Below, in pieces: positions 13,249-21,377 of a stretch of DNA of 22,403 bases. The first letter of the stretch is position 1, and the number at the start of each line of letters is the position of its first letter. The stretch is from assembly GCA_035267785.1 (NCBI GenBank), contig DATFLL010000092.1, forward strand, positions 1-22,403. Reading direction: 5' to 3'. Source of the stretch: DATFLL01 sp035267785. GTDB lineage: Bacteria > Pseudomonadota > Gammaproteobacteria > DATFLL01. Under the pieces are notes generated by a model that worked only from the letters and a program-made list of their open reading frames with translations, ran no database searches and was not told the DNA's origin. The translations under genes were made by a program, and so were the position numbers.

Positions 13249-15315
13249 ATGGAAGCCGCCCTGCATTCGCTGCTCGACTGGATCGCCGCACACGGCACCT
13301 GGGCGGGCGTCATCGTTTTTCTCATCGCGTTGTCCGAATCGCTCGCCGTCATCGGTGTCCTGGTCCCGGGCGTGTTGTTCATGTTCGGCATCGGCGCGTT
13401 AATCGCCACCGGGCATTTGTCGTTCTGGCCAACCATGGCCTGGGCGGTGGCCGGTGCCATCGCAGGCGACGGACTGAGCTTCTGGCTCGGACGTCATTAT
13501 CACCAACGCCTGCGCGTCATTTGGCCATTCAACCGTTATCCGCAGTTGCTGGCCCGCGGCGTCGATTTCTTCTATCGCCACGGCGGCAAGGGGATCGTGC
13601 TCGGTCGGTTCATCGGCCCCTTGCGCGCCATCATACCAGCGGTCGCGGGCATGCTGGACATGCCCGTGCGGCGCTTCGCGATCGCCAATGTCATCTCGGC
13701 GCTGTTCTGGGCGCCGCTGTACCTGCTCCCCGGTATCGCCTTCGGCGCCTCGCTCGCCCTGGCCTCGGAGGTCGCCCTGCGCCTGTCGGTATTTCTGCTA
13801 TTGGTGCTTGCCGTGGCGTGGTTCAGCATCTGGCTGCTGCGCCGAATCTACGCGCTGCTCGCGCCGCGCACCAATGTGATGATCTTTCGGGCCCTGCGCT
13901 GGAGCAGCGCCCACCCCCGCCTGGGCAATATCCCGGCCGCCCTGCTCGACCCCGACCGCCCGGAGCTGCGCGGCCTGACGCTGCTCGCCCTCATCCTGAT
14001 ACTCGCGGCCCTCGGCTTTGCCGGCGTGCTGCGCCTGGCCTACGGCGGACCGATACTGGGCAACCTGGACGCACTGGTGCTCAACCGCCTCGCCGAGCTG
14101 CATACCCCGTTGGCTAACCAATTGATGGTCGCCCTGTCGGGGCTGGGCAGCGCCCCCGTGCTGGGCGCCGTGTTCGCGCTGGTTCTGGGATGGTTGTGCT
14201 GGCAGCGGCATTGGCACGGCGCGGTGCACTGGTTCGCGGCAGCGGCCCTGCCCGCGCTGCTCATCGAGCTGCTGCGCTGGTTATTGCCGGCCAACGCAGT
14301 CGCGCTCGGCCTCGTGCCCGCCACGCACGCGGCGCTGGCCCAGCCCGAGGCTCACGTCACCTTGAGTTTGGCCGTCTACGGCTTTCTGGCCGTGCTGGTG
14401 GTGCGCGAGCTGCCGGTGCGCTGGCATCCGCTGGTCTATACCGTCGCGGGCCTTCTGGTCACGGTCATCGCCTTCGCGCGGCTGTATCTGGGCGTGCACT
14501 GGCTGTCCGACGTGCTCGGCGGTCTGAGCGTCGGCCTGGCGTGGGTGGCCCTGCTCGGCATCGCCTACCGACGCCACCCCTCCGCCGCCCTGCCCGCACG
14601 CGGGCTGCTGCTGGTCTCGGTGCTGGGGATCGCCGGCGCGGCGGTGCTGTACGGAACCCTGCGCCTGCCCGCCGAGCTGCGCGCATTGGCCCCGCCGGCG
14701 GCGACGCAAACCATGAGCGAAGCCGACTGGTGGCGCCGCGGCTGGCGCGAGCTGCCGGCGCTGCGCGGGGACCTGCGCGGTCGCCACCGCCACCCCCTCA
14801 CCATTCAGTGGGCCGCACCGCGCGCGGCCATCGTCAGCCGGCTCGAGGCCCACGGCTGGTACCGCCCGTCATCGCCGACACCGCGCAACCTGCTGCAGTG
14901 GTTTCGCGCCCAGCCCGGCATCGACGAGCTGCCGGTGCTGCCGCAGGTACACGACGGCGCCTACGAGTCCATCCTGCTGGTGCGCCGTGCCGGCCCGCGT
15001 GGGGCGATGCAGAGTCGGCTGCTGGTCCTGCGCCTGTGGCACTCACCGTTGCGAGTCGCGCGCGACCGCGGGACCGAAGCACAACCCGCGGTACCGGTGT
15101 GGATCGGCAACGTCTCCTACCTGCATCCGGTGCACATGGTTGGGCTCACCGTACTCGAGAGCGATGTCCTGTTCGCCCAACCGCTGCGCACGCTGCAGGC
15201 CGAACTCGGGGACCTGCCGCACGTGCTGCGCCGGCGGGCGCCTTTCGCAACCGAAGCGATCGGCACCACACCCGGCGCTGACTGGACCGGGCAGGTGTTA
15301 TTGATAAAGCAGTAG
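13249..15315 (+). CDS. DedA-PAP2-LssY fusion membrane protein
   Basis: 688 aa in three parts. Residues 1 to about 200 are a DedA/SNARE-associated domain with SESLAVIGVLVPG (29-41) and GRFIGPLRAIIPAVAG (119-134); DedA proteins act in lipid (including undecaprenyl phosphate) flipping. Residues about 240-450 are a PAP2-type phosphatase region, and about 500-688 a LssY-type C-terminal domain. The third PAP2 motif is nearly intact (Arg411, His417, Asp421 in ARLYLGVHWLSD), but the first two are degraded: LLRWLLPANA stands where K-x6-RP is expected, and QPEAH (365-369) where PSGH is expected. The protein may therefore bind rather than hydrolyse a lipid phosphate. The whole fusion is known as a family architecture. 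The stop codon lies inside the first bases of a dispersed repeat. Confidence 0.88.
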   Translation: MEAALHSLLDWIAAHGTWAGVIVFLIALSESLAVIGVLVPGVLFMFGIGALIATGHLSFWPTMAWAVAGAIAGDGLSFWLGRHYHQRLRVIWPFNRYPQLLARGVDFFYRHGGKGIVLGRFIGPLRAIIPAVAGMLDMPVRRFAIANVISALFWAPLYLLPGIAFGASLALASEVALRLSVFLLLVLAVAWFSIWLLRRIYALLAPRTNVMIFRALRWSSAHPRLGNIPAALLDPDRPELRGLTLLALILILAALGFAGVLRLAYGGPILGNLDALVLNRLAELHTPLANQLMVALSGLGSAPVLGAVFALVLGWLCWQRHWHGAVHWFAAAALPALLIELLRWLLPANAVALGLVPATHAALAQPEAHVTLSLAVYGFLAVLVVRELPVRWHPLVYTVAGLLVTVIAFARLYLGVHWLSDVLGGLSVGLAWVALLGIAYRRHPSAALPARGLLLVSVLGIAGAAVLYGTLRLPAELRALAPPAATQTMSEADWWRRGWRELPALRGDLRGRHRHPLTIQWAAPRAAIVSRLEAHGWYRPSSPTPRNLLQWFRAQPGIDELPVLPQVHDGAYESILLVRRAGPRGAMQSRLLVLRLWHSPLRVARDRGTEAQPAVPVWIGNVSYLHPVHMVGLTVLESDVLFAQPLRTLQAELGDLPHVLRRRAPFATEAIGTTPGADWTGQVLLIKQ

Positions 15316-15566
15316 GCAGCTATCAGTCGGCAGTTGGCAGTTGGCAGCAAGACAAAGCCGCCTTTCTCTTTCTGCAGACTGCCAACTGCCAACTGATAAC
15401 TCCGCCCCGGCGAGTTGCGAGGGGAAGAATAGGACTGCTTGCCGAGGGCTTGGGTGTGCGGCGTATAGTCCCCAGTCCTGAGCACCGAGTCCTTCTCGCT
15501 GCCAACTGCCAACTGTTGACGGCCACTTCTCTGACCGCCTCACGCCTCACACCTCACACCTCACGT
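15312..15566. repeat. Dispersed heptamer inverted-repeat element, copy 3
   Basis: The left arm (15322-15341) pairs with 15378-15397 at 19 of 20 positions, giving a compact hairpin with a CAGCAAGA / TCTTTCTG pair near the loop as in copies 1 and 2. A second array follows: GCCAACT units at 15500-15517 and TCACACC units at 15543-15563, all with a 7-bp period. It fills the space between two convergent genes; the fusion-gene stop TAG is inside the first unit. The middle (about 15400-15495) shows no gene. Confidence 0.83.
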
Positions 15567-15570
15567 CTTG

Positions 15571-16209
15571 TCAGTCCTCGGACCACAGATCCATGTCGTC
15601 GAGCACGGCGCGCAGTCGGTCCAGCCGCTCCAGCGGGTCCTCGAGCTGCAGAAAATACTGCTTTTGCGACAGACGCAGCGGCAGCAGCTCGACCAGCCGC
15701 CCGCCGACCCAGGACGCCTCATCGAAGCGCATGGGCATCGTCGTGTACGGCGCATCCAGCTGATGAATGATCGAATGCAGCAGATCGGCGAGGGGCTGGA
15801 ACTGGTGGGGCAGCGGGACCGACGGCTCGTTGGGAATGGTCTCGACTTCGGCCAGAATCAACTGCGAGCGCTCGACCGAGCGCGACACGATCCGGAACCG
15901 TTCGACGCCGCGCACGGTGATGCCCAGCAGGCCGTCTGGACGCCGGTGCCAATAGGTTATATTGCTCAGCGTGCCAATGTCATACGTTTTGGCCGCGGCG
16001 CCGACCTCGGCCCCATCTTCGATCAGGCAGATACCGATACCCGTGTTGGTCTTCAGACAGCGGCTGACCATATCGAGATACCGCGGCTCGAAGATACGCA
16101 GCGGCAAGGGTCCGTCGGGGAACAGGACCGTGTTCAGCGGAAACAAAGGGACGGTCTGGCGCGTCACGGTCGCAAGAGTCTGGTTGACGAACAACAATGG
16201 TCGAGGCAC
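15571..16209 (-). CDS. Lon N-terminal (substrate-binding) domain protein
   Basis: 212 aa, a stand-alone LON-N/LAN (PUA-like) domain. Typical segments are VPLFPLNTVLFPDGPLPLRIFEPRY, GIGICLIEDG, the YDIGTLSNI stretch and GLLGITVRGVERFRI. The ATPase and protease domains of Lon are absent. Such proteins are common in proteobacteria, and their role is unclear. The start used is a GTG without a ribosome-binding site; a second GTG 14 codons in is an alternative. It is the last gene of a minus-strand cluster after mpl and ubiX, 79 bp downstream of ubiX. Confidence 0.9.
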   Translation of the reverse strand: MPRPLLFVNQTLATVTRQTVPLFPLNTVLFPDGPLPLRIFEPRYLDMVSRCLKTNTGIGICLIEDGAEVGAAAKTYDIGTLSNITYWHRRPDGLLGITVRGVERFRIVSRSVERSQLILAEVETIPNEPSVPLPHQFQPLADLLHSIIHQLDAPYTTMPMRFDEASWVGGRLVELLPLRLSQKQYFLQLEDPLERLDRLRAVLDDMDLWSED

Positions 16210-16288
16210 ATGGCGGCCGTCCGATGGTCTTGATTACTCAGTCAATGTAGCAGCCGAGGTAGACACTCACCAACTGGCAGGATGGGCG

Positions 16289-16933
16289 CTACGGCTGACG
16301 GGGCGATTCATCCGCACCCCAACGCGGCGTCAGGGCCTGGTCGATATCCAGGTGGTCGAGTACACGGGCAACGATGAAGTCGACCAACTCGTCGACACGC
16401 TGGGGTTTGTTGTAGAAACCGGGATTGGCCGGCAGGATGGTCACCCCCGCCCGCGCCAGCTTGAGCATGTTCTCCAGGTGGATTGCGGAAAACGGCGTCT
16501 CGCGCACGACCAGGATAAGCCGACGCTGTTCCTTGAGCGTGACATCCGCGGCGCGCTCGATCAGGCTTTTCGACGCGCCGCAGGCTATCGCCGACAGCGT
16601 CGCCGTCGTGCAGGGACACACCACCATGGCCCGGGCGACACTCGAGCCGCTGGCCACGGGCGCGGTCCACTGTTCGCGGCCGAACACCTGCAGCTGCCCG
16701 TCGCCGGCGCCGTAGCGCTCGGCGAAAAACGCCTGCATGTCTGCCGGACGACCGGGGATCTTGAGATCGGTTTCCGTCGCCAACACCAGCTGGGCCGGCT
16801 GCGAGACCAGCAGATAGACACGCCGCCCGGCCTCGAGCAGGCATTGCAGCAGGCGCAACCCATAGGCCGCCCCCGACGCACCGGTCATGGCGAGTGTCAC
16901 GGTGTCGCGGCGGAGATCGGCAGTGTCGGTCAC
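16289..16933 (-). CDS. ubiX: Flavin prenyltransferase UbiX
   Basis: 214 aa, flavoprotein fold that attaches a dimethylallyl group to FMN to make the prenyl-FMN cofactor of UbiD, needed for ubiquinone synthesis. Seen are the N-terminal MTGASGAAYGLRLLQ, VVCPCTTATLSAIACGASKSL, the VRETPFSAIHLENML segment and LPANPGFYNKP, all family signatures. Its GTG start overlaps the mpl stop by 4 bp, so the two are translationally coupled. No ubiD is present in the window. Confidence 0.96.
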   Translation of the reverse strand: MTDTADLRRDTVTLAMTGASGAAYGLRLLQCLLEAGRRVYLLVSQPAQLVLATETDLKIPGRPADMQAFFAERYGAGDGQLQVFGREQWTAPVASGSSVARAMVVCPCTTATLSAIACGASKSLIERAADVTLKEQRRLILVVRETPFSAIHLENMLKLARAGVTILPANPGFYNKPQRVDELVDFIVARVLDHLDIDQALTPRWGADESPRQP

Positions 16934-18369
16934 GACCCCGTCGCCCCCTCGGCCCTGCCCGCTGCCGCCCGCGTCTCGAGCGCATCCAGCAGACGTGCGT
17001 GGATATCCTCGAAGCCGCCGTTGCTCATGATCAGGACGTGATCGCCCGGGCGCGCCGCCGCGGCGACCGTCTCGACGATGGCACCGACGTCGTCGAAGAC
17101 TTGAACCCGGTTACCCAGTGACGCCAGGGCCGCCTTCAGGTCCCAGTCGAGGTCGGCCGGGCGGAACACGAAGACCTCATCGGCATCCTCGAGCGAGCCC
17201 GCAAGGCTATCCCGGTGTACGCCCAGGCGCATCGTGTTGGAGCGCGGCTCCAGCACGGCCAGGATGCGCGCCCCGCCGACCCGCCCGCGCAGACCGGCAA
17301 GGGTGGAGCGAATCGCGGTGGGATGATGGGCGAAGTCGTCATAAACGACGATGTCGTCGACTGCGCCGCGCACCTGCAAACGGCGCTTGACGTTGCGAAA
17401 GCCCGCCAGCGCCTCGATCGCCTGATTCGGCGGCACGCCGGCGTGGCGCGCGGCGGCGATCGCGGCCAGGGCGTTGCGCACGTTGTGCGGACCGAGCAGG
17501 TCCCACTGGATCCGCCCCACCGGCGCACCGTCGAGGCACATGGTAAAGGCTCCGCCGCCCGGCTCGATGTCTCGCGCTGACCAACCCTGCTCGCTCGCTG
17601 CGTCCGACGCCCGGAAGCGCTCGATGGGAGTCCAGCAGCCGCGCTCCAACACGACGTCGACATTGGGATCGTCGGCGGGCGCGACGATCAGCCCGTTGCC
17701 GGGAACGGTTCGCACCAGATGGTGGAACTGCGTCTCGATGGCCGCGAGGTCGGGGAAGATATCCGCGTGATCGTATTCCAGGTTATTGATGACCAGTGTG
17801 CGCGGGCGATAATGGACGAACTTGGAGCGCTTGTCGAAGAACGCGGTATCGTACTCGTCGGCCTCGACCACGAAAAAAGGCATATCGCCCAACCTGGCCG
17901 AGGTATCGAAGTTTTCCAGCACACCGCCGATCAGAAAGCCCGGCGCCAACCCCGCGCTGTCCAGGATCCAGGCGAGCATCGCGCTGGTGGTGGTCTTGCC
18001 GTGGGTGCCCGCCACCGCCAGCACCCAGCGCCCGGCCAGTACGTGGTCGGCCAGCCACTGGGGCCCCGAGGCATAGGGCAGGCCCCGCTCGAGGACGTGT
18101 TCGACGGCGGGATTGCCTCGGCTCAGCGCATTGCCGATGACCACGCAATCCGGCGCCGGGTTCAGGTGTTCCGGCCGATAGCCCTCGTGCACCGGGATGC
18201 CCGCCTCGGCGAGCAAAGTACTCATCGGCGGGTAGACATTGGCATCCGAGCCGCTGACCTCGTGTCCGGCCGCACGCGCCAGCACGGCCACGCCGGCCAT
18301 GAAGGTGCCGCAAATACCAAGGATATGAATACGCACGCCGGCCGCTTCGTCCCAATCAGTCGAAACCAA
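16930..18369 (-). CDS. mpl: UDP-N-acetylmuramate:tripeptide ligase Mpl
   Basis: 479 aa Mur ligase that recycles the cell-wall tripeptide L-Ala-gamma-D-Glu-meso-DAP onto UDP-MurNAc. Seen are the Rossmann start RIHILGICGTFMAG, SDANVYPPMSTLL, the P-loop GTHGKTT (121-127), EADEYDTAFFDKRSKFVHY and the FAHHPTAIRSTL segment, all near-identical to well-known Mpl sequences. The E. coli protein begins at RIHILG, so the real start may be the GTG at 18336 rather than the ATG at 18369. It is the first gene of a mpl-ubiX-LonN cluster and is divergent from rnd. Confidence 0.96.
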   Translation of the reverse strand: MVSTDWDEAAGVRIHILGICGTFMAGVAVLARAAGHEVSGSDANVYPPMSTLLAEAGIPVHEGYRPEHLNPAPDCVVIGNALSRGNPAVEHVLERGLPYASGPQWLADHVLAGRWVLAVAGTHGKTTTSAMLAWILDSAGLAPGFLIGGVLENFDTSARLGDMPFFVVEADEYDTAFFDKRSKFVHYRPRTLVINNLEYDHADIFPDLAAIETQFHHLVRTVPGNGLIVAPADDPNVDVVLERGCWTPIERFRASDAASEQGWSARDIEPGGGAFTMCLDGAPVGRIQWDLLGPHNVRNALAAIAAARHAGVPPNQAIEALAGFRNVKRRLQVRGAVDDIVVYDDFAHHPTAIRSTLAGLRGRVGGARILAVLEPRSNTMRLGVHRDSLAGSLEDADEVFVFRPADLDWDLKAALASLGNRVQVFDDVGAIVETVAAAARPGDHVLIMSNGGFEDIHARLLDALETRAAAGRAEGATGS

Positions 18370-18473
18370 GCGTCATCATAACGTCTGCCCGGGTATGGAG
18401 AAACACCCCGTTGGCGCTCTTGAGACCCCGACAGCGCGGTCACGACGCGCCTACTGTCCCCCCCGCTCCGGCC

Positions 18474-18482
18474 TGTTATGCT
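18474..18482 (+). promoter_or_regulatory. Possible extended -10 promoter of rnd
   Basis: TGTTATGCT fits the extended -10 form (TG-N-TATAAT, four of six). It lies about 45 bp before the rnd start. No clear -35 is present, as is allowed for this promoter type. Confidence 0.35.
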
Positions 18483-18527
18483 GTGACCTCGTACTCACGC
18501 CGCGTGTGCGGCCTCGGATAGAGACAT

Positions 18528-19706
18528 ATGGATTCCACGCACCAACACGACGACGCCCCCCTTTATATCGATACCGCAGAGGACCTGGCGGCGCTGTGCG
18601 AGCAGCTCGCCCCGGCGACCTGGCTGGCCCTGGACACCGAATTCATGCGCGAGCGGACTTATCAGCCCGAGCTGTGCCTGCTGCAAGTCGGTACGCCCGA
18701 GCTGGCCGCCTGCGTCGATCCGCTGGCGATCGAGGATCTGAGTCCACTGCTCGAGCTCATCTACGACCCGCAGCGGGTCAAGGTGCTGCACGCGGCGCGC
18801 CAGGACCTGGAGATATTCTATTTGCTGCGAGGTGAGCTCCCCGCGCCGGTGTTCGATACCCAGCTGGCAGCCACGGTGTTGGGCCACGGCGATCAGGTCG
18901 GTTACGGCGCCCTCGTACAGGACGTGCTCGGCATCGGGCTCGACAAGTCTCATGCCCGCGCCGACTGGAGCCGGCGCCCTCTGGACGCGGCCCAGATCCG
19001 CTACGCTGCCGACGACGTGCGCTACCTCGCGCAGATCTATCCGCGCCTGCTCGCCGAACTCGCCGAGCAGCGGCGACTTGACTGGCTGAGCGAAGACTTC
19101 GCGGCATTGAGCCGACCACAGACCTATGACAATCCGCCCGAAGAGGCCTGGCGCCGGGTGAGCGGCGCCAATCGCCTGCACGGCGTTCAACTGGCCATTC
19201 TGCAGCGCCTGGCGTCCTGGCGCGAAGAGCGGGCACGCGCAATCAATAAACCGCGCAAATGGATCCTCAAGGACGACGTACTGACGGACCTGGCGCGCCA
19301 TGCCCCCACGGACCTCAAACACCTGGAGCGGGTGCGCGGCCTCGACGGTGCGACCGTAAATCGCTCCGGGCGCGAATTATTGGGAATCATCCGCGAGGCG
19401 CGCGAGACACCCAAGGACCAGTGGCCCGAGCCGACGCCGCGACTGCGCCTGGACCCGGGACAGGAAGCCGTCGTCGATGCCATGATGGCTGTGCTGCGTC
19501 AATGCGCCGATCAGAACCGGGTCAGTGCCCCGGCCCTGGCGGCCCGACGCGATCTGGAGGCCATCGTCGCCGGACGGCGCGATGTTCCGCTGCTGCAGGG
19601 CTGGCGCGCCGCACTGGCCGGCGAAACAATCGAGTCTCTACTAGCCGGTCGCCTGACGCTGCGCGTGCAGGACGGCCGGCTGGTCACGGAGCCCTCGGGC
19701 ACCTAG
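18528..19706 (+). CDS. rnd: Ribonuclease D
   Basis: 392 aa, 3'-5' exoribonuclease that trims tRNA and other stable RNA 3' ends. The DEDDy catalytic set is visible: Asp36 and Glu38 in ALDTEF, Asp93 in HAARQDLEIF, and Tyr159/Asp163 in RYAADDVRYL. An HRDC domain follows at about residues 205-290 (RLHGVQLAILQRLASWREERA), then a second HRDC-like helical segment. The length is slightly above the E. coli enzyme (375 aa). It is divergent from mpl and is followed 39 bp later by the ClsB-like gene on the same strand. Confidence 0.95.
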   Translation: MDSTHQHDDAPLYIDTAEDLAALCEQLAPATWLALDTEFMRERTYQPELCLLQVGTPELAACVDPLAIEDLSPLLELIYDPQRVKVLHAARQDLEIFYLLRGELPAPVFDTQLAATVLGHGDQVGYGALVQDVLGIGLDKSHARADWSRRPLDAAQIRYAADDVRYLAQIYPRLLAELAEQRRLDWLSEDFAALSRPQTYDNPPEEAWRRVSGANRLHGVQLAILQRLASWREERARAINKPRKWILKDDVLTDLARHAPTDLKHLERVRGLDGATVNRSGRELLGIIREARETPKDQWPEPTPRLRLDPGQEAVVDAMMAVLRQCADQNRVSAPALAARRDLEAIVAGRRDVPLLQGWRAALAGETIESLLAGRLTLRVQDGRLVTEPSGT

Positions 19707-19745
19707 TACCCTGGGACAGCCCCAGGCGAGGACGGATGCACGCGG

Positions 19746-20909
19746 ATGCCGAGCAACAAATACCGGTTTCCCTGGCGCGCGGACAACAGCTTCGATCTTC
19801 TGGTCGATGGCGCCGCCTTCTTTCCGCGCATGCTCAGCGCCATCGGTGCGGCCCGGCAGTACATTCTGCTCGAGATGTATCTGTTCGAGTCGGGACGGGT
19901 TGCCGAGCGATTCATCACCGCGCTCGAGCGCGCCGCGCGGCGCGGCGTGCGGATATTGATCCTGCTCGACGATTTTGGCGCGCGGCGCCTCAACCGCAGC
20001 GACCGCCGACGCCTGACGGGCGAAAACATCGCCTTGGCCTTCTATAATCCACTGCGCTACGGCAAGCTTCGCCGCAATCTGTTTCGCGACCACCGCAAGC
20101 TGTTGATCGTCGACGGTGCCGTCGGATTCGCGGGCGGCGCCGGAATCACCGATGCCTTCGGACAGGACGGCCCTTTGCCCGCTCCCTGGCGCGAGACCAT
20201 GGTGGAAATACGCGGACCCGTGCTCGCCGACTGGCAGACCCTGTTCACCGAGGTCTGGAACCGGCACCATCCGCAGCCCCTTGAACTGGCGATGAACACG
20301 CCCGCCCCAATCCCGGAGGGGCAACTCGGGCGAGTCAGCCACAGCGGGCGAATCAAGGTTCAGGAGGTCAAGCGGGCGGCCGTGAAGTGGATACGCAGTG
20401 CCGAACATCGCGTCTGGGTGGCCACGGCCTATTTCATCCCCTCCTGGAAGATCCGTCGCGCCCTGCGCCGCGCGGTGCGCCAGGGGGCGGACGTTCGTCT
20501 GCTGCTGCCCGGCCCCCACACGGACCATCCGGGCGTGCGCCATGCCGGGCGGCGTTTCTATTCCCGTCTACTGCGAAACGGCGTGCGCATCTTCGAGTAT
20601 CAGCCCCGATTCCTGCACCAGAAGGTGCTGTTGTGCGACCAACATGTATCCATCGGTTCGAGCAATCTGGACCGCTGGAACCTGCGCTGGAACCTGGAGG
20701 CCAATCAGGATATCGACGACCAGCCTTTCGCCGAACGCGTGGCGGCGATGCTGGAGAGGGACTTTCAGGACAGTCACGAGATCATCTATAACGAATGGCG
20801 CTACCGCCCCTGGCATCGGCGGCTGCTCGAGTGGTTCTTCGGGCACGTTGATCTGTATCTGGAAGGGATCGGGCGGCGGCGCTCACACCGCCGCCGGCAT
20901 CGCCATTGA
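19746..20909 (+). CDS. Phospholipase D-family cardiolipin synthase (ClsB-like)
   Basis: 387 aa with two HKD motifs: His116/Lys118/Asp123 in HRKLLIVD and His291/Lys293/Asp298 in HQKVLLCD, followed by GSSNLDRWNLRWNLEAN. Arrangement and length resemble ClsB (YbhO) of E. coli, which lacks the N-terminal membrane helices of ClsA. Such enzymes make cardiolipin from phosphatidylglycerol and another phospholipid at the inner membrane. The C-terminus is very basic (Arg/His-rich), which would favour binding to acidic lipid. A start 10 bp upstream is in another frame and was rejected. ClsB function rather than a general PLD role is inferred by similarity. Confidence 0.88.
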   Translation: MPSNKYRFPWRADNSFDLLVDGAAFFPRMLSAIGAARQYILLEMYLFESGRVAERFITALERAARRGVRILILLDDFGARRLNRSDRRRLTGENIALAFYNPLRYGKLRRNLFRDHRKLLIVDGAVGFAGGAGITDAFGQDGPLPAPWRETMVEIRGPVLADWQTLFTEVWNRHHPQPLELAMNTPAPIPEGQLGRVSHSGRIKVQEVKRAAVKWIRSAEHRVWVATAYFIPSWKIRRALRRAVRQGADVRLLLPGPHTDHPGVRHAGRRFYSRLLRNGVRIFEYQPRFLHQKVLLCDQHVSIGSSNLDRWNLRWNLEANQDIDDQPFAERVAAMLERDFQDSHEIIYNEWRYRPWHRRLLEWFFGHVDLYLEGIGRRRSHRRRHRH

Positions 20910-20940
20910 GAACCGGTCGAGGCTGGGGCGGCCCGCGACC

Positions 20941-20949
20941 TGCTATGTT
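20941..20949 (+). promoter_or_regulatory. Possible extended -10 promoter of the small lipoprotein gene
   Basis: TGCTATGTT fits TG-N-TATAAT at four of six positions and lies about 45 bp before the start codon, with no clear -35. It resembles the element before rnd. Confidence 0.35.
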
Positions 20950-20994
20950 TAAGGAACACCACGGAGACTGCAGACCACGAGGAGGAACAACCCA

Positions 20995-21204
20995 ATGCGA
21001 CGCGTGATGATATTGTTGAGTGCGGCCCTGCTGCTGGGCGCCTGCTCGCCCGACCAAAACGACCAGAGCAAACAGGGCGACCACATCTGGAAGAGTCAGA
21101 CCGACACCATCGACCAGGCCAAATCCGCGCGGGACCAACTCAACGCCGCCCAGGCGGCCCAACAGCGCGCGACCGACGCAGCCCGAGACGGAAAAGAGCA
21201 GTAA
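20995..21204 (+). CDS. Small lipoprotein of unknown function
   Basis: 69 aa. A type II signal peptide with the lipobox LLGAC gives a mature lipoprotein starting at Cys17. The mature part is very hydrophilic, rich in Gln/Asp/Ala, with DQAKSARDQLNAAQAAQQRA likely helical or coiled-coil. AGGAGG lies eleven bases before the ATG. Ser-Pro follow the cysteine, so the Asp+2 inner-membrane retention signal is absent and outer-membrane sorting is likely. I do not recognise a family. It faces the DsrE-like gene at 21378 across a shared terminator. Confidence 0.8.
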   Translation: MRRVMILLSAALLLGACSPDQNDQSKQGDHIWKSQTDTIDQAKSARDQLNAAQAAQQRATDAARDGKEQ

Positions 21205-21264
21205 TCCCAAACGGGCCCCGGGACGGATATCGACAGATCGTATTCCGAACCCACCGGCGAAACC

Positions 21265-21348
21265 GCAGTTCAGCATTGAAAAGGGCGGCACCCGCAAGCG
21301 GGGCCGCAGTGCACCATTGAAAAGGGCGGCACCCGCAAGCGGGGCCGC
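21265..21348. repeat. 41-bp tandem duplication overlapping a terminator
   Basis: Two consecutive units with a period of 41 bp (starts 21265 and 21306) share GCAGT and the whole stretch from CATTGAAAAGGG to GGGGCCGC, differing at a few bases between. Only the second unit is followed by CCCTT, which completes the terminator hairpin; the first cannot close its outer stem. Confidence 0.85.
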
Positions 21349-21352
21349 CCTT
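21322..21352. terminator. Bidirectional terminator between lipoprotein and DsrE genes
   Basis: A nested perfect stem: AAGGGCGGC pairs with GCCGCCCTT, and inside it CCCGC pairs with GCGGG around a two-base loop, with one bulged A. It lies between the 3' ends of two convergent genes and can serve both. Confidence 0.8.
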
Positions 21353-21377
21353 GTTCCATCACAACACCGTGTGCGGC

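Noticed and set aside
15312..15566. CRISPR or phage attachment site in the heptamer repeats
   Set aside because: The units are 7 bp with no spacers and sit in inverted arms; no integrase or tRNA is nearby.
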